From Ascaris suum (Eukaryota; Nematoda; Chromadorea; Rhabditida; Ascarididae), in contig CM024169.1 in assembly GCA_013433145.1 (NCBI GenBank), positions 2,914,001 to 2,978,000 on the forward strand: a stretch of DNA of 64,000 bases, written 5' to 3'. Shown here one piece after another: positions 42,431 to 57,100 of the stretch (its first letter is position 1; each line of letters opens with the position of its first letter). The notes under the pieces were generated by a model, which was not told where the DNA came from, did no database searches, and saw only the letters and a list, made by a program, of their open reading frames with translations. The position numbers and the translations under genes are program-made.

Positions 42431-42447
42431 GGGGGGGGGGGGGGGGG
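42431..42447 (+). repeat. G17 homopolymer
   Basis: Seventeen consecutive G, preceded by AATAAAT on the plus strand. Run length is error-prone. Confidence 0.85.
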
Positions 42448-43312
42448 TTCATCTAGACGCATATTGAGCGTGCTTAAACAAAGTAGAAAGCGCTTGTCGA
42501 GATATGAGACTTTGATTGTCAATCAAGAAACGTTATGTTTTCCTTTCAATTTCTTCCTTTAATAACTCATTTCCTTCAGAATCTGATTTCATTGTTACCT
42601 CTAATCTTCCATTCTTTTTTCGTCAGTGTTCTTATCCAAATTCTTCGAGCCTGTAGGAGCAGTTATTTTCGACGAAAAATGTTTTCCGAATGGAAAATCA
42701 CTCGTCAATTACTATCCGCTAACAAATGCAGCCAACATCTTATTAATGTCGTTGTTATTTAACTGAAGAATTTCTCATTTTTCGCAAGAATATGGAGATA
42801 CGGTGATGTGGCTTCCTTCACCTCTGTCTATGCGCAAAATTCTCGTGCCTTCATTCGAGAGCTTTCAGCCTTTCAACTGTAAAATCTAAGACGACAAATT
42901 TCAGAGGACGAAGTCTAATCCTATACCTGAGACCCCAACCTCAATTTCTTACCTATCACTTGTCTTTTATAAAAGTTACGATCAGCGAAATGTCCCACGA
43001 ACCTCGCGTATGGAACTTTCACCATGGTTGCCTGCGCAATCTAAAGCGATTTATCTCAGCGTAGCTGAGTACTTGCAGTCAGCGATCACTTGCGAGCACA
43101 TATCCCAGATTTTACTCACCTTTTTTTGAAATGTTCACACTTTGTCTTCGCTTACATAGATTCGCTAGGCTTACGTAGAAACAGCGCCTATCGTCTTGTC
43201 GCCTTTCGTAAATCTTCCAGTTTATCGCACCTTCTCCTTGATCACTACATCACGTGATTGTTTGCGTTGAAAAATCCGTTCTGGGAAACACTAGGGTGCA
43301 CTTTCCACGTAA

Positions 43313-43719
43313 ATGGTGCAAAGAAAAAATGTTAGTCTCGTGGCAAGTGCAGAACGTTTAATCACATCATCGGAGAGTCGATGTGAAGGGAAAAACGGCG
43401 GATTCGCTGCTCACATAAGTGTGCTCTTCAAGGCATTTCCAGAAGCGCATTCGTTTGTGAAGATGCAAATACGCAGCACTTCGAATGCGGGAAGGAAGTG
43501 TTGAAAAGTGCGATAAGCAAATAACGAGTGAAGCCGATCGTCTTTTCCCAAATTCAGACTATTCTTCACAAGTCAATAATGCTGTATATATTTGAAGCGG
43601 AAATTGAAAAATTGAAATTCAAGCTGGACAGTTTTTTCCCCGCGTTAATTGAGCGCCAGCACGTGAGGCGTCTATACGGCAATATTTTCTCGAATGCCCC
43701 AGAGATGAGGACTTTATAG
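43313..43719 (+). CDS. two adjacent candidate open frames
   Basis: Frame 43313-43504 starts ATG and contains AAHISVLFKAFPEAHSFVKM. Frame 43528-43719 is in another phase and contains EAEIEKLKFKLDSFFPALIE, a likely helix. A donor GAA|gtgttg and an acceptor aacgag would join the first to a third phase instead, so the arrangement is unresolved. Neither frame matches a family I know. Length alone is compatible with chance. Confidence 0.2.
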
Positions 43720-44119
43720 ATGGTCGTTAATAACTGTCAACATTTTTCAGCTCTTCTGCTCGTTCACTTGCATTTTTCCTCAAATCGATAACACCGATCA
43801 GCTGTTGCGATTGAAAGCAATCGCTAACTAAAAGTTTCACAACAAATTCAACCATTTAGTCTCAATGTCTTTAAATTATACACTACTGCATTTACCTGTA
43901 ACGCTAAAGTGCTCGTTTAGGATGAGTCCGCGTTTGTTATAAATTTTGTTCAATTAGCACAAATGATCACAGTTTGTTCACAAAAGAGCTTCAATCATCA
44001 ATCATCAACCACTCTATTGATGGATGCGATTTCACTGCGAAGCTTTCAGGGACGCACGAGTACTTGCGGTAAAATGATAAACGCCGAAAACTTTGCATTC
44101 TTTAGCATGGCATGGTGCT

Positions 44120-44131
44120 CCCCCCCCCCCC
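44120..44131 (+). repeat. C12 homopolymer
   Basis: Twelve consecutive C followed by a C-rich, T-interrupted stretch to about 44158. Confidence 0.85.
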
Positions 44132-44199
44132 TCCCCATTCCTCTCCCTACCCACTCTCATCGTCTTCCTGGACGGAACAAGAGGCGCAGTAGATGAATT

Positions 44200-45193
44200 G
44201 GCTTCCGCTGCCTAGGAATAATTCGTCCTTTGATGAGTTTTATTATGCTAATTAATGGCACCTTAGTGCGTGAATACTCGTCCGCGAATATGTTCGGACA
44301 AGGTGTGCACCATCGATGAGCGCCGATAAATCTGTGCACCAATAACTTCTGGCACCCAATTTTATTTTGTTTGCGGAAAAGATGAAATATGATGTAAGTG
44401 TTTCTGTGTATGAGGAGGGCGTGAAGTGAACAACTATTTGTGTGGGTCGTCTATAGATGAGAGCATTGATCGTCTTAGACGCTTACATATTTCGTAATGC
44501 GGTTCACTTTTATGCTGTAGGTATGTGGTGCCGTAGGAAGAAGTATTATAATAGTGGCATATTTCCAGAGGAGTAGAGTTCGGCGTAGATAGGAAATGCT
44601 GTAACAGGTCGTAGCAATTGGCTTTGAAGCCGCTTAAAAGTGGCGATCCTATCCCTCATGCACCGCAGTTGCAGCTGCGTGCAAACTTAAAAGTCATTAT
44701 ATTTATGCGAAATTTGTGAGACTGTATTACAAATAAAGGCAAATGTTTCTGTAGTACAATACCTCTTTATATTCGCATACTTGAATCTAGAAGGTTACAG
44801 GGAGAGTGTTTTGATGCCATCAGTGGAACTACATATTTGTATAGAGGCAGCATGAGAGTGCAGTGGTGCGTTTATGGAGTTATACGAGGTACTAGTTCCA
44901 TCAATGCCATTCTCTGCCCATATTACCTGTGAAATCACTATTGATTGGCATTGATCGAATATAAGCGAGTTTTTGCAGCCGTCTGACGACAGTGAACGGA
45001 TGGACGTTCGTTCGCACATTTCATTTCTCGTATTTCAATCTGCGATGCAGTTTAGCGGATATTATTGAACGGGTACTCGTGCGAACATTTTCTATTATAT
45101 TTTACTTCACTTCTAATAATCAACTAACTTGATCGGATCACTTAAGCTAACGGATTCTCATCGATACTTAAAGCTGATTTGCTGATATCTACG
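44200..45193. other. upstream region of the ERICH3-like gene
   Basis: About 1 kb without a supported exon before the ATG at 45194. The bases just upstream are AT-rich, with no clear TATA box or initiator that I would call. No spliced-leader acceptor can be distinguished by eye. Confidence 0.3.
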
Positions 45194-48100
45194 ATGGCGG
45201 ACAGCTTATTGGACAATTACAACCCGCTTTATGATGTACATCTGCGACAGTATTTCGCTTTGCCGCATATGCAGAAACACCTCAGAAATATTGGATTGGT
45301 AAAGCTTTAAGTGATTTTTTTTCGAACTATTTGAAATTTTCGCAATTTCCTTCTCTTTCTTTCCAGGCGGATTTTCAGTCGTATGAAAACAGTTATATTC
45401 TCAGCAGAAATTTCATCCATATGCTAAAATATATAACTATATCTGAGTCGGGAGCTAAAAAATGTCTATACGGAAGTGGTCCTTTTTGATCTTACTAAAC
45501 ATAGAATGATGTAGGTTACCAAAAATGTGGAACAAGCCTTTTTCTCACTAAATGAGCAAAGAAGCAGATATTAGCGAAGGTGAATGTGGTTACTTTTTGA
45601 TCCAGGCTAGCGACCATTAGAGATATTTTTGCGAGCCGTTTAGAGTGCTGTTCGTTTGTATCATACCCAAGATGAGAGATATTTCGAAAGCTTTCATATG
45701 CAAATATGGAGCGCTCAATTTACTCATTTGCTTATTGCCCTCTAATGGCATAATCAAAAATCATGTTCTCATACTTAGAGCGGCTGCTGATGAGACAAAA
45801 ACAGCAAAGCACTTCTCATTCCGCTTAGGAATTTACATACAGTTAAAACTTTTTTTAAAATCGAATCTTACGACAGTTTCTTTTATTCGTTGTTCCTGCG
45901 TGAAAACACCTTGAAGCGAATAAAAAAAGTTGCCTGAAAACTGCCACAGTAAGCAACTTAAAACTCCACCTGATTTGTGTAAAGGATGTTGCAGTCGTTA
46001 AATTTTCCTCCCCTCATCTCGTAAGCGAAATTTCCGCGGTTATTCGCAACTTATTCGGATGAGCACCTCGAATTTTGAATGATCTTACTGAAACATACTA
46101 TTCCCAGCTCACTGTTATATCAAGTTGTACAAGGTAGTAGTCATGGTTATCATATAATTTTATTTCAAGAAATACGTTAACGTTTAATCTTTGTTTACAA
46201 AATATATTTGGTTACTCAGTAGCTTCACTGTGGATTCTGATAGTCGAGTAATTTTGCAGGTTATACGATGTTCTTCCAGATACAAGTTCAAGTTGAAATA
46301 TTTTAAAGGAAGCATTTTCTCACTAGCACGCCCTATAATAATTGCTGAGAAATCTTCTTAGGGAGGATGTTTAAGAGTATCACTCGGCCATTAACGAAAG
46401 AAATTAGTTGGTAAATTGCAGCTGCAAGGCGATGACAACGAAGATTGTGATGATGAAACTCAGCTATATGCACGCCATCATGCAATGATGGATTTAATGC
46501 TACGCAATAGAGAAACGCAACTTGCCAAGTTGGCTGATGTACAAAAAAAACTCGATGCAGCGGAAAAGGTGGAAATATGTCGAAAAATTCGAGTAAGTTA
46601 AGTTAACAAATGTTATAGAGTGTGTCATTTTGCAGTCCATTTGAATTGTTGTCGGAATATTGCATTTTAGCGGTTTCTTTCTCACCTACAGATATATCAA
46701 TTTACTTTTGAATTCACCATCCGTGTTTTATCGATAAATGCGCGAAACAAGCCATCCTCATGAGATCATTAGGAAGCAAGAAAGAGCACTATACTAAATT
46801 AGAAAGTATGTACTTTTTGCAGTTTATACTGCCATTGTCGTAGATGTTAGGTAGCACGTCCTTCTATGCTATTATATGGTTGGTTGTCTTGTCTTCAACA
46901 AAAGCCATTATCTACCTGAAGCAATCAAACATGGAGACAAAATTTCACCTCTACACTTCATGGCACTTCATAACGCGCCTAGAAGATGAGTGGTTAGAAG
47001 TCACCGGCGACAAACGTTACATCCGCAGAAAAAATAATTGCACCTTGTTGCCCATGCTCGTAAGCCAATTAACACATCAAGAAAGGCAGCAAAGTACAAA
47101 ATTAGCTTACGCACCAGACTGACTATTTTAATGCTTTTTTTCTGCAAGAATTCAACAGAAGAACTCGAACGCCAGAATTGTTTGAGCAGTTGTTTATATC
47201 ACTAATGTTTTTCATGCGTTCCTTTGCAAATTTGTATAGAAAAATGCAATTAGCCGATGTCAAGGTTATGCATATGTTTGCATCCGCTTGCATGGTATTT
47301 TCAACTCGGAAAAACTCAAAACTTCCGATAACATAATGCGATAATTCATCGGACATTCACCGAAAGTCACTTTGACTGATCAATTTTTTGCACAAGCTGC
47401 CTAAGCTTATGCGAGTAAGAGAAGTATAAATGTGCCATGAACTTGGAAGATATTTTTTCTGCGGAAGCAGCCAGGTGAATCCTTGTAAGAGAAAAGCGCA
47501 TCAGTTCAGCTTTCATAGTTTCTCTTTTCTCATTCCATACACCAAACCAACTACTTTCACGAAATGCTGAAACATAGTAAAATACGCTCAGTGCTTTACA
47601 CTCAAGCTAAATGGACTGGCTAGTGAGGCAAATCTTGTGAAGATTTTTTTGCTTTCCGATGAATGCAAAATGTGACCTAACAGTTGCAAAACGCGATAAA
47701 ATCATTTGATACGTTTATCTTTGTAAAATTGACGGTCCAATCTGATGGACTTGTGTAGCGCCGAGATGTTTTTGGCGCCAAGGCTGTTGAACGCCATCAT
47801 TCGACACAGCGACGGTCGTATAAAAACTGGCCAATATTATGCAATGTATGAGCAAGTATTGTTTAACATGAATATGAAATGAGCGAAAGTCATGTGAAGC
47901 TGAGTGCAAGCGGCCAAGACCGGTGCGTAGTTATTAATTAAACCGAGTGAGTTATCCGGCCAGGAACCACAGAAACTGAAGTAGAATGTGACAATGAGCA
48001 ACAAGTGACAGGAAGAAACGAAGAGCCATTACACAAGGAATTTAAAGTATCTCAGAAATGACTGCTATTCATTTAGTGTTGACCGTGGTTATAGCAAGCA

Positions 48101-51100
48101 ACCTATCGTTGTGCAGCTAAGAAAAATGGCATGCAGTTTCGTGGAGTGATTCTTTCCTGTAGATATTCAGGAATACGTAGATGTTCTCGATATTATCATG
48201 GATAACCTATTGACTATGCCGTTGCGTTCCATTGTCCATTTCAGTCGGTAGTTGCTTGATGCATTGCAAGATACTTCTGTTCATATTGACCTCTCCAATT
48301 CCTCCATTGACTTTTTATCAGCTAGGTAAATTTATCATTGCATTCAAAGGATGCTTGCATGCATTTTGCAAACGCGATATTTTTCTCGCAATTTTATCGC
48401 CTTACAACGTCGCATTTGCATTCAACGCTCTGCGTTCATATATCGAGTAAAGGCTGTTGAACACGCGATATTATGTAAAACCTTCCATATATGATCTTAA
48501 TAGGGCAACTTTATTATAAATGCTTCTCAGCGAAACACTTCAAAATTGAAGCATTTTGAAGAAAACACTTTGAAATACTTTCAATTTAGGTTCTAATTCA
48601 TTATTATCTCCTTTCTCTTAGGGATCAGTTTGCAAATTACTTCTCCGATGCTAATTTCTTTGCGTATATTTGAAAGAAGTTTCGAGACGGCAAATCAATG
48701 GAATAAATAAGCTTACTGCAAATCGTTTTTGAACAAGTATTCCTTGTTCGGAAAATCAGAAATAAACGTCGTCGCGTCGTCAGAACTCATCATCATTAGC
48801 TAAAGGGATAGCCTGCACACGTCGTACTGACTATTGCGCCAAAAAATGCATCGCCAAACCATCCCGGAGCCGGGTTCCATTTTGGCGTCGAATAGGCAGC
48901 GCCAAAAAGTAGCACCAAAACGCTCCGCCGCCAAAACGACCAGAGCGTCTTGCTTCAACCGTAAGCGACATATATGTTCGGCATGATGACATTAATGTTG
49001 CTGAACGTGGAACACTTGCTTATATGATAACTGAATCTAACTGAATCTAAGATTGAATCTAAGATTGCGCCGGTTTTGTGTGCTGCTGTCCTTAGTGATC
49101 TAGAACTTTGAAATCAGACTATATTTGCCTATGTATATTGAGGTGAGAGGAGAACTTTATTGAAGCTTACAGCAGTCGTTATAACATTCAATGATCATTG
49201 CATTCAATTCTTCACGCTTCACATTTATGCAAAAACTTCGCACTGTTTATGCAAATTTCATCAGAATTCTTTCATCCTTCTCTCATTTGAATATAACGAT
49301 TGATTTTAGTGCTATCCAGCCCTATATGAAAAGCTTCTATCCCATATCAACGTTGCAAAAGCTTGTCGTCAAATACAAAATATTGGAGAATATATTGAAA
49401 TAATTGATGAACAGTAATATGTCATGATCTGACAATATTTGCAGCAATATACTACAACTTTTTTTAGGGCATCTAATCATTCCCACTCGATTGTTGCCAA
49501 TCCACCAGTGTTCACTAGCTGAATATGACCTTTGTGATCACTGAAAAAATTATGAGACACTTTTTCGCTGATAACAGAACTTTTTCGTTAATAAAATATC
49601 TTCAGTGATATGAATTTCAGAGTGGCGCAACAAGTCCCGAATCACATCGCCGATCGAAACCTTCTCGAAGTTTAAGCAGAGGCAAGCATATTTCCTCAAT
49701 ATGCTATATATTAACAATTGCTATAAGAAATGGTATTTGATTGCTAATGAAAAATGGTTACAGTCTATTTTTGTTAATTATGATGCCTCAATTCCAAACT
49801 ATCGTCAGAAATTTTTCAAAAATAGATCATTTTTAGAACTCATCGTGCGATATCTCATCGAGAATGAAATTTGAATTTTTATCTAATTTGTTTTTATGTC
49901 ATTATATTCTTGTCATAGCTCCTATTTCATTCTTCCATTGTTTTCTGATCAATGTAGACGTTAGTTACAGCTGGAAAGAGGTTTTAGTAGTAATTTTGTG
50001 GACAGTTTCACTAAAAACCGGTAGCTTCCTATCTCTCTGCTGAAGTAAAGTGGCCTATAAAATTTCCGATTAAGGATCTCACAACGACCCCTGATTTCCT
50101 TAAATCAAAAAGCCTCATTATTTCCGCTATAATCCTGCTAACATTCGTGCTGTTGAAAATTCTGCCTGTTTATGAGGACGACGTTGTAGGACGATTTAGT
50201 GCATCGAAGAGGCAGAGGAGATCATCGACGAGCACTGATGACAAGGATCTAATAAAGAAAATCGAAACGGAAAATGAGGAGCCTCAGACTGGTGATCCTC
50301 ATTATGTCTACAATAGGCTTTCAGCATGTGTCGGCAAGTATCGATATTTGCATAAGGTCAAGCTAAATTCATCTCTCATTATCTAAAAACAAGTGGCGCG
50401 GTAAGCGTTTTGGCAATTCTGCTTGCAACGGCAACCATCGTGTGATTTGTCGGCAATTAATAACACCTTCACCAACTTGAATACATTCATGTTTTGATCA
50501 GTTCGTTGAAATCGACCGCAAAACACCATTTTTTTGCGCATAAGAATTTGCAATGCGCGTTATAGCTACGTCATGTCTATCCTTCTGAAATATGTCCGTT
50601 TATGTCTGGAACAGTTTCACCCCTTTAATCAATGGAACCAAAAGTGTGAAATTTGTACATTTCGAGGTGATTGGCTAATTGAGGCTTAAAAACGATCCAC
50701 TCAACTCCCAAAGGAGTCCAGACATCAAAATATTGCACGCATTTTGCAGCCGGCCAACTTGCATTATACATTGCTTGAATCACAAGAAGTCAAGTTAAAG
50801 GTTCTTTCGAATGGTTGAATCAGCTAAAAATGGATATTGGCTCTACGTATCTTGTTAACTGTTTGCGATTCATTGTGGATATAATTATCCAGCCGACTCC
50901 TCTGGCACACCTGTCCAGCTGTTGTCCACTCTGACACTATTAAATGAAAATGATTAAGTGCAAAAATGGATCCACATTCCTAGATACATTTAAACAAGTG
51001 TGGTCCTTTCGAAGTTGATGAATCATTTTAAACGGTTTAGCTGGTCGACCATTTTGCACACTACAGCCACACAATTTCTCAACTCCAGCTGTTTCCTGAC

Positions 51101-54100
51101 TGGAACATTCGTAGTGACAGACACACGGGGATGCGCCCAGATATAACTTTACTGCAATGCGAATTGCAAATACTAACTCGCAAATTAGCAGAGGCGTGTT
51201 GACACCTCATATGGGTAGCTGTTTTAAATGAAGCATTGAATGATGACTAGTCCTGAGTCGGAAATTGTAAACGTCTTGACTTCGCAGAATCAAGCGGCTA
51301 GCAAAATCATGCATTATGAACAGCTACACTGACGCGTTCATATTTTGAACATTCAGAAGATATTCGTATTGAAACATTTCGAGGTAGACAATCATTGGTA
51401 TTGTGGGTCATAAATGCAACTGCACTCTTGGATTGTGCAAGAGGTGCTAAACTATCTTTGTTTTAGCTAGAGTTTACTTTCACGCCTAAACTGTATTTCT
51501 CGCCGCTTAGCCTGAATCAATTATGAACGGCATTTTGCCGTAAGATTTTTCAAGTAAGCGTAATACTTATTTTTTTAAATACAGGTACTATCGATGCTGG
51601 TGGAGTTGCTGTCGAAAATTCAAAAGATGCGATTTTTTCTCGAAAAATGTATCGCTCGTTTGTCGGAAAAAAATGATTGCCTTGAATTTTGCAACCGCAA
51701 AAAGAAATAAAAATGCATTTACCAATGCAACATATTGTTGCGAATATCGACTAATTAAAACTTCACTTCACTCATATATTTATCTATGCCATTTGTTCAA
51801 GCTTGTTGAGATAGAGCTGAAAATGAGGTTGAAGTCAATTTGGTTATTTCCTTTATTTTACGATGGATTTAAATATTTTTTTAGTGAACAGTATTGTATT
51901 TGTACTGTCTGCTTTCAGTTAGACGATGATACGCTCTCCGCATATATGGAACAACTGAGACGACAACTGAATAAATTGGAACGCTTTCGGGAGGTATCGT
52001 TCGGACCGCATTCAGTGGCCAGACATCAAAGCGAACCGCATGTTTCGTGGTTCTTCCGGCGCAGGTCACTACCCAGTTTGAGCGATTCGGAACAGGCTAA
52101 CGCACTGCATGAGCCGTTGAGGTACTAATAATGCTAACCACTAACTGTAAGCTCCAGCATTTCAAATTCACTTTGCACTAGGAAGGGGAATTGCACATTT
52201 GCACGCCTTTAATTGCGCATATGCACGTACTTCATCATATTTTAGCGTTGGGATGGAGGCAGAATTGTGAGAACTGCCTCTCCTCTGCACCAGTCTCGAT
52301 GGCCATTGGTATCTTTCCTCCAACCCTATAAATTCAAGGTGATTCGAAGAAATCTCTCGTCTGTGTTCTTGCTGACATCGATTTTTACTGGCAAAATCAT
52401 GCATGCAATCTGAGAGTCAGAAAACAAGTTCAAAATTCGCGACGAGCAATACCCTACTAAAAGTTCTCTCGGTTTGTGGTGGCTCTTTTTCGTTATTTTT
52501 GCACGGTGTTAAAAACCGCAGCGCTTTGAGAATGTTCTTATCTTCTACATTTGTAATGTGTTCTGAGTTTAGCTTGAACTTTCAAATATGTGCACGTAAA
52601 CGAGCATATTTCCCTATACACTTTTTTTTTCCATCTTTGCTTCAGCAGCAAATATCGTGTAACCAAATGTCATTCGAGCATTTCGCGCTTCTGTATCGAG
52701 CATGATGAGAATATAACATCAGTTTTCCACACTTGATAGTAAAGTGGTCCGATGAAGAGATGAAAGAAACGGTCGAAGGAAATCAAACAAAGCAAATGTT
52801 GATGTTTACTTTTTGGACTTCTGATTTCATAGACTACTTCCTGGACCAAATGAAGGCAGAGCAGTTTATGTTGCCGGATACATAGAATACTATTTTCAGA
52901 ATTGCTGTTAGACCAGAAGGACGGGAGTTGAATCCAACTCTTAGTGTCAACGCTGGCATGCAATTATGATTTGCTTTGTTTACGCTTGTACTTTCGGCTG
53001 CCTTGAGGAATAAATTGAGAAATGCTTTATTGATCAAAGCTTTTTTGATTGCACAAATATCCTTTTTCTCTCTAAAAATTAAACACAAAAGAAGGACGAG
53101 GTCTGTCCTCGAAACAATCAGAAATACTTATACGAACATGTATTATATATTTAACCAAGTATCACGCTGCTATGAATCGAACGATTAAAAAAGAATGCAG
53201 AAGAGCGCTGGAGAACAATACTTTTCAAACCGAACTTTCGTCTGAAGAACGATTATGGACACCCGTCCATGTGGTGTCCGTCATACATTGCAATACTGCA
53301 CCATTGTTCACGAAATTGCCTTCTGCCACGCCATATGTCATTCGTGCTTTTTCCACCATTGGACCTTAGTTTATAATATGATCTGAAATGCACGAACCGC
53401 GCACTACTTTCTTTCGTACTACCTGCTAATCCTCTTAGCTGCTTCCTAACTTATGCTACCGCTCATTTTTGGCATGTTGAGTCGCGACAACTTTATATAT
53501 TCGGTGTGTTGAACACAGCATCAATAGTTTCTTCTAAACGCATTAGTTTCCTCCTTGTCATTTTAAATAGCTTCCTGATACTCCAGCGTTAGAAGACAAC
53601 TTTCTTCCTGTTTCTCTAAACATAACAATTCCAGTGGTGGATTTATCAAATTTCTAGATTCTAACATTAGTCAGTAAATCATACAATAAAAAATTATTTC
53701 AATTGCACCACTGATTTTTCGTATATAAATATTAGAATGTGGTAGATCTTATATTAAAAAGATGGACGTAATTGTTCATCAACTGAAATTTGGGCGATTG
53801 GAATATTATAGGAGTGTACAATCGCTGAAATTTCGCACCCGACTCGGTAAGTCGACGTCACCGCGAAAACTCAACGAATCTCATGACAGTCGTGCAACTT
53901 ATCCGCTAACCGGCAAACGACGGCGCAATAGCGAATCAACTCGCTTACCGCCAATTCGACGCAATGGGAACAGTGGACCGTCGACTGGTTCTAGTGGAGC
54001 TCCAAAAGTGCCACCGAAGAACAGGTCAGTTTCATATATATCATAATATCTTGCTCATCATGTGCTAAAACATTCAAAAGTAACTACTTTATGTTGATCT

Positions 54101-57100
54101 TCAACAAGCGTAATAACTCAGAAGCGCACTTTTGCGGCTGTACTCCAATATTAGCGACTTCGCTAACAAAATGATGCGGGTTTACGTTTCCGCGAATTCA
54201 CAGTTGATTGACTGCGAACTCAAATCCACAATTAGGCAACTGATACTATTCAAATGCTTTAGGTATAAAACTGGAAAACCAGCGTTCCGAACTAGCACAG
54301 TAGCAAGTAAACTGAAATGACTCTCGAGCAGATTTCTCGAAAAGGCATATTCACAGTGTCATGTTTAAATAAATGTATATATCATTATAAATTTTTGGCG
54401 ATGAAAATTTCCAGAACGGCGATAACGTAAAAGAAAATTCGGAAGGATGTAAGAAGGAGATTCTGAGTACTGTTTCAAACAAGGAAGGGAATTTTGGTAT
54501 AATGATCATTGAGCTAAACAAGTTGGTCAAACTACTTCTCTCCAACAAGATTCGTATCACGCATGAAATTTAAGAAATGGACCTTCCGGCTGTTCATTCC
54601 ATTCCAGAGAACTATCAAATAGCCTATTAGCCCTGCTTCTTTGTGTCTTTTAACCTCGACGACGTTTTCTCTTTTCAGGACGGTATCCTCAAAACGAAGA
54701 TCAAATAGCCGTAAGCGTGATGAACCAGTTCGCATGCAAAAGATTAAGCCGAAAGATCAGGCAACAGATACTCTTCCAACTCTAGCTGTAGTTGGCGTTT
54801 CTGCTCTGGCCGGCGGTGCGTCCGCAGTCGCCGCCGCTGCTCTTTCCTCTTCTATGAATCCCGTGACACCGCTTACGATTCCACAGCTTACCGAATTGCC
54901 AAGTGAACAACTGCAGCAGCCAGAAGGAGATATCAAGAAGGAGCCGGTAGTCACTGGGGAAGAAGAGTTGAGCGGGGATCAGAATGATGAACAGCTGCCT
55001 TCGTCAACACCTCTTTTGGCAGAAGGCGAATCTGCAGTGGAAACAGCAAACAGCATCAGTGATGCAGAAGGGCGAGAGGAGGAAACGAAGCTTGGTGGTT
55101 CCGAGCAACAACAGAAAACATCAGAGGAGCAAATCATGGTGCAGGAGAAGTATGACGCCCAAAATGATGAAGAATCTGAAAAACAGTTTGATACCGAAGC
55201 TGTTGAGCTAGAAGCCGTTAAAGAGTCGTATGATGCTCAGAATGAAACATCTGATAAACAGTTGGATAACGAAGTATTCGAGTCAGAAGCCGTCAAAGCA
55301 GAATCGTCTCCCCAAGGAGCGCCGCTTTCTATGAGAGATCAAAGTGAAACAGTCTTCGGAGATCAAGCTGTTGAAGGGGAGGAAGGCAAAATTGAAGTGA
55401 AACCTCAACAGATATTAGAACTTAGCATCGAAACCTCAGAAATGCAGTCAGAGAGTGCAGTTCTGGAATCAGAAATGCACAAAGTAGAAAGACAGTTACA
55501 GGGAAAACCTTTGCAAGGAGTCTCTCATCAACCCCTTATGGAGTCACCAGATATGAAATCCGAACAACTTGAAGAGCAGCCACATTCTCCCGATGAACGC
55601 GATAGCGCTGAAAAGCAATATAGGAGGGTGCATGAAGAAACGGAAGGTTACAGTAGCCCGCATAAAGACTCCATTGTTGCTAAAGACGCTGAGTCAAACT
55701 ACGGTGGCACCACTCCAACTGCCTTGCTTGAATTGTCGCATGAGGATGAAAAAGGTGGTGGTATTGTTCTAATTTCACAAGAGAACGCTGATCAGAAAAA
55801 AGTGAAAGAAACCGAGTCCATCGAAGAGCAGCAAGTCGAGCACGAAGAGATATTAAAAGCCGAATCTGTCACACCGCCTACAGAAGGTCTCAGTGAGGTA
55901 ACCGACGAACCAGAAGCGACAGTCGAAGCCCAGGCAACCTTGACAGAAACTTTTGTGGATGAGAAATTATACGAGCAAAATGATAACCAGGATATCGGGC
56001 GCATTTCGGAGCACAGTGAAGAACAACAAACATGTGAGGAAGCTGAGCCGAACACAGAACCAGCGACCATAAATGGTGGAACAGACAATGCTCAAATTCA
56101 GAATGGCTCTGCTCGAAGTGTCGACTCAAATGAAACGCAGGAGATTTCTTATGATTCAGGAGCTACCGAAGGTCCAGGAAAAGAGAAGGAGGCAGACCAA
56201 ATTTCTCGAGGGAGTCTGAATAATGATTCGTTGCAAGGGGAATTAATATCCTCCCCAGCGCCCGATGAATCACCAGCCGAAGTTCAGGAGCCAAAAGATG
56301 AGCAGTCTGCGGAAGCTCGTCCCACTGCGGCCTCACCTGCTTCCTTAGGAACAACTGAAGACATTACAAGACCGGTACAGACAGGTTCTGCTGACATGGC
56401 TCAGCAATCCACAATAGATGAAGAGACAAACAAAGTCGAAGATGCTCCCGATGGGATGTCCTGGGAAATGAAAGGAGGAAATAGAAACGGATCAGACGAC
56501 GACGTTCAAGAACACCTCGAAAACGCTGCCGACATTGAAACCGTTCAACACTCTGAAATCCGTGCTTGTGAAAAGCGAGAGCGACACTGAAAATGCAGTT
56601 TACGCAGTGACAAGCGAAGTCTGTGAAGACGGCTTAAGTGTGGGTGATGGACAGGCCGAAAGCGATGTTTACGTTACTGAAACCTCGGAAGTGCGAAGAA
56701 AACGAAGCGCAAGTTTCGAGGAGCACACCACTGACGTAAGCGAGCAACTGCCAGCTGGAGTTACAGGTGGTGAAGCGAACTCACCTGAACCAGTCAGTGG
56801 TGCTGAGCAGCCTTCTGCAGATACTGAAGCAAGTTCACAATGCCTAACTAGTCGGAGCAATGAAACGACAGCCGAAAAAGACAGTTGCGCTGGTGAGAAT
56901 AGCGGTGTCCCAGGCGCTTTTGAAGCTTCAGAATCGGAAGAGACACCAGGTGAGAGGTCCCCGAAGGCGGATGACACCAATGCCGCAACCCAAGGGGAAG
57001 AAAAAAGCCAGATAGAGGCAATAGGCAGTAATGAGAAGGAAACAAGTGAGGCATCAAAAAAGGCTGATGAGGAAGTTGAAGAATCCACGAAGCAAGCCGA

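Noticed and set aside
47715..47909. Minus ORF inside the ERICH3-like intron, protein-like at its end
   Set aside because: No partner exon and no family match. Its length is within chance.
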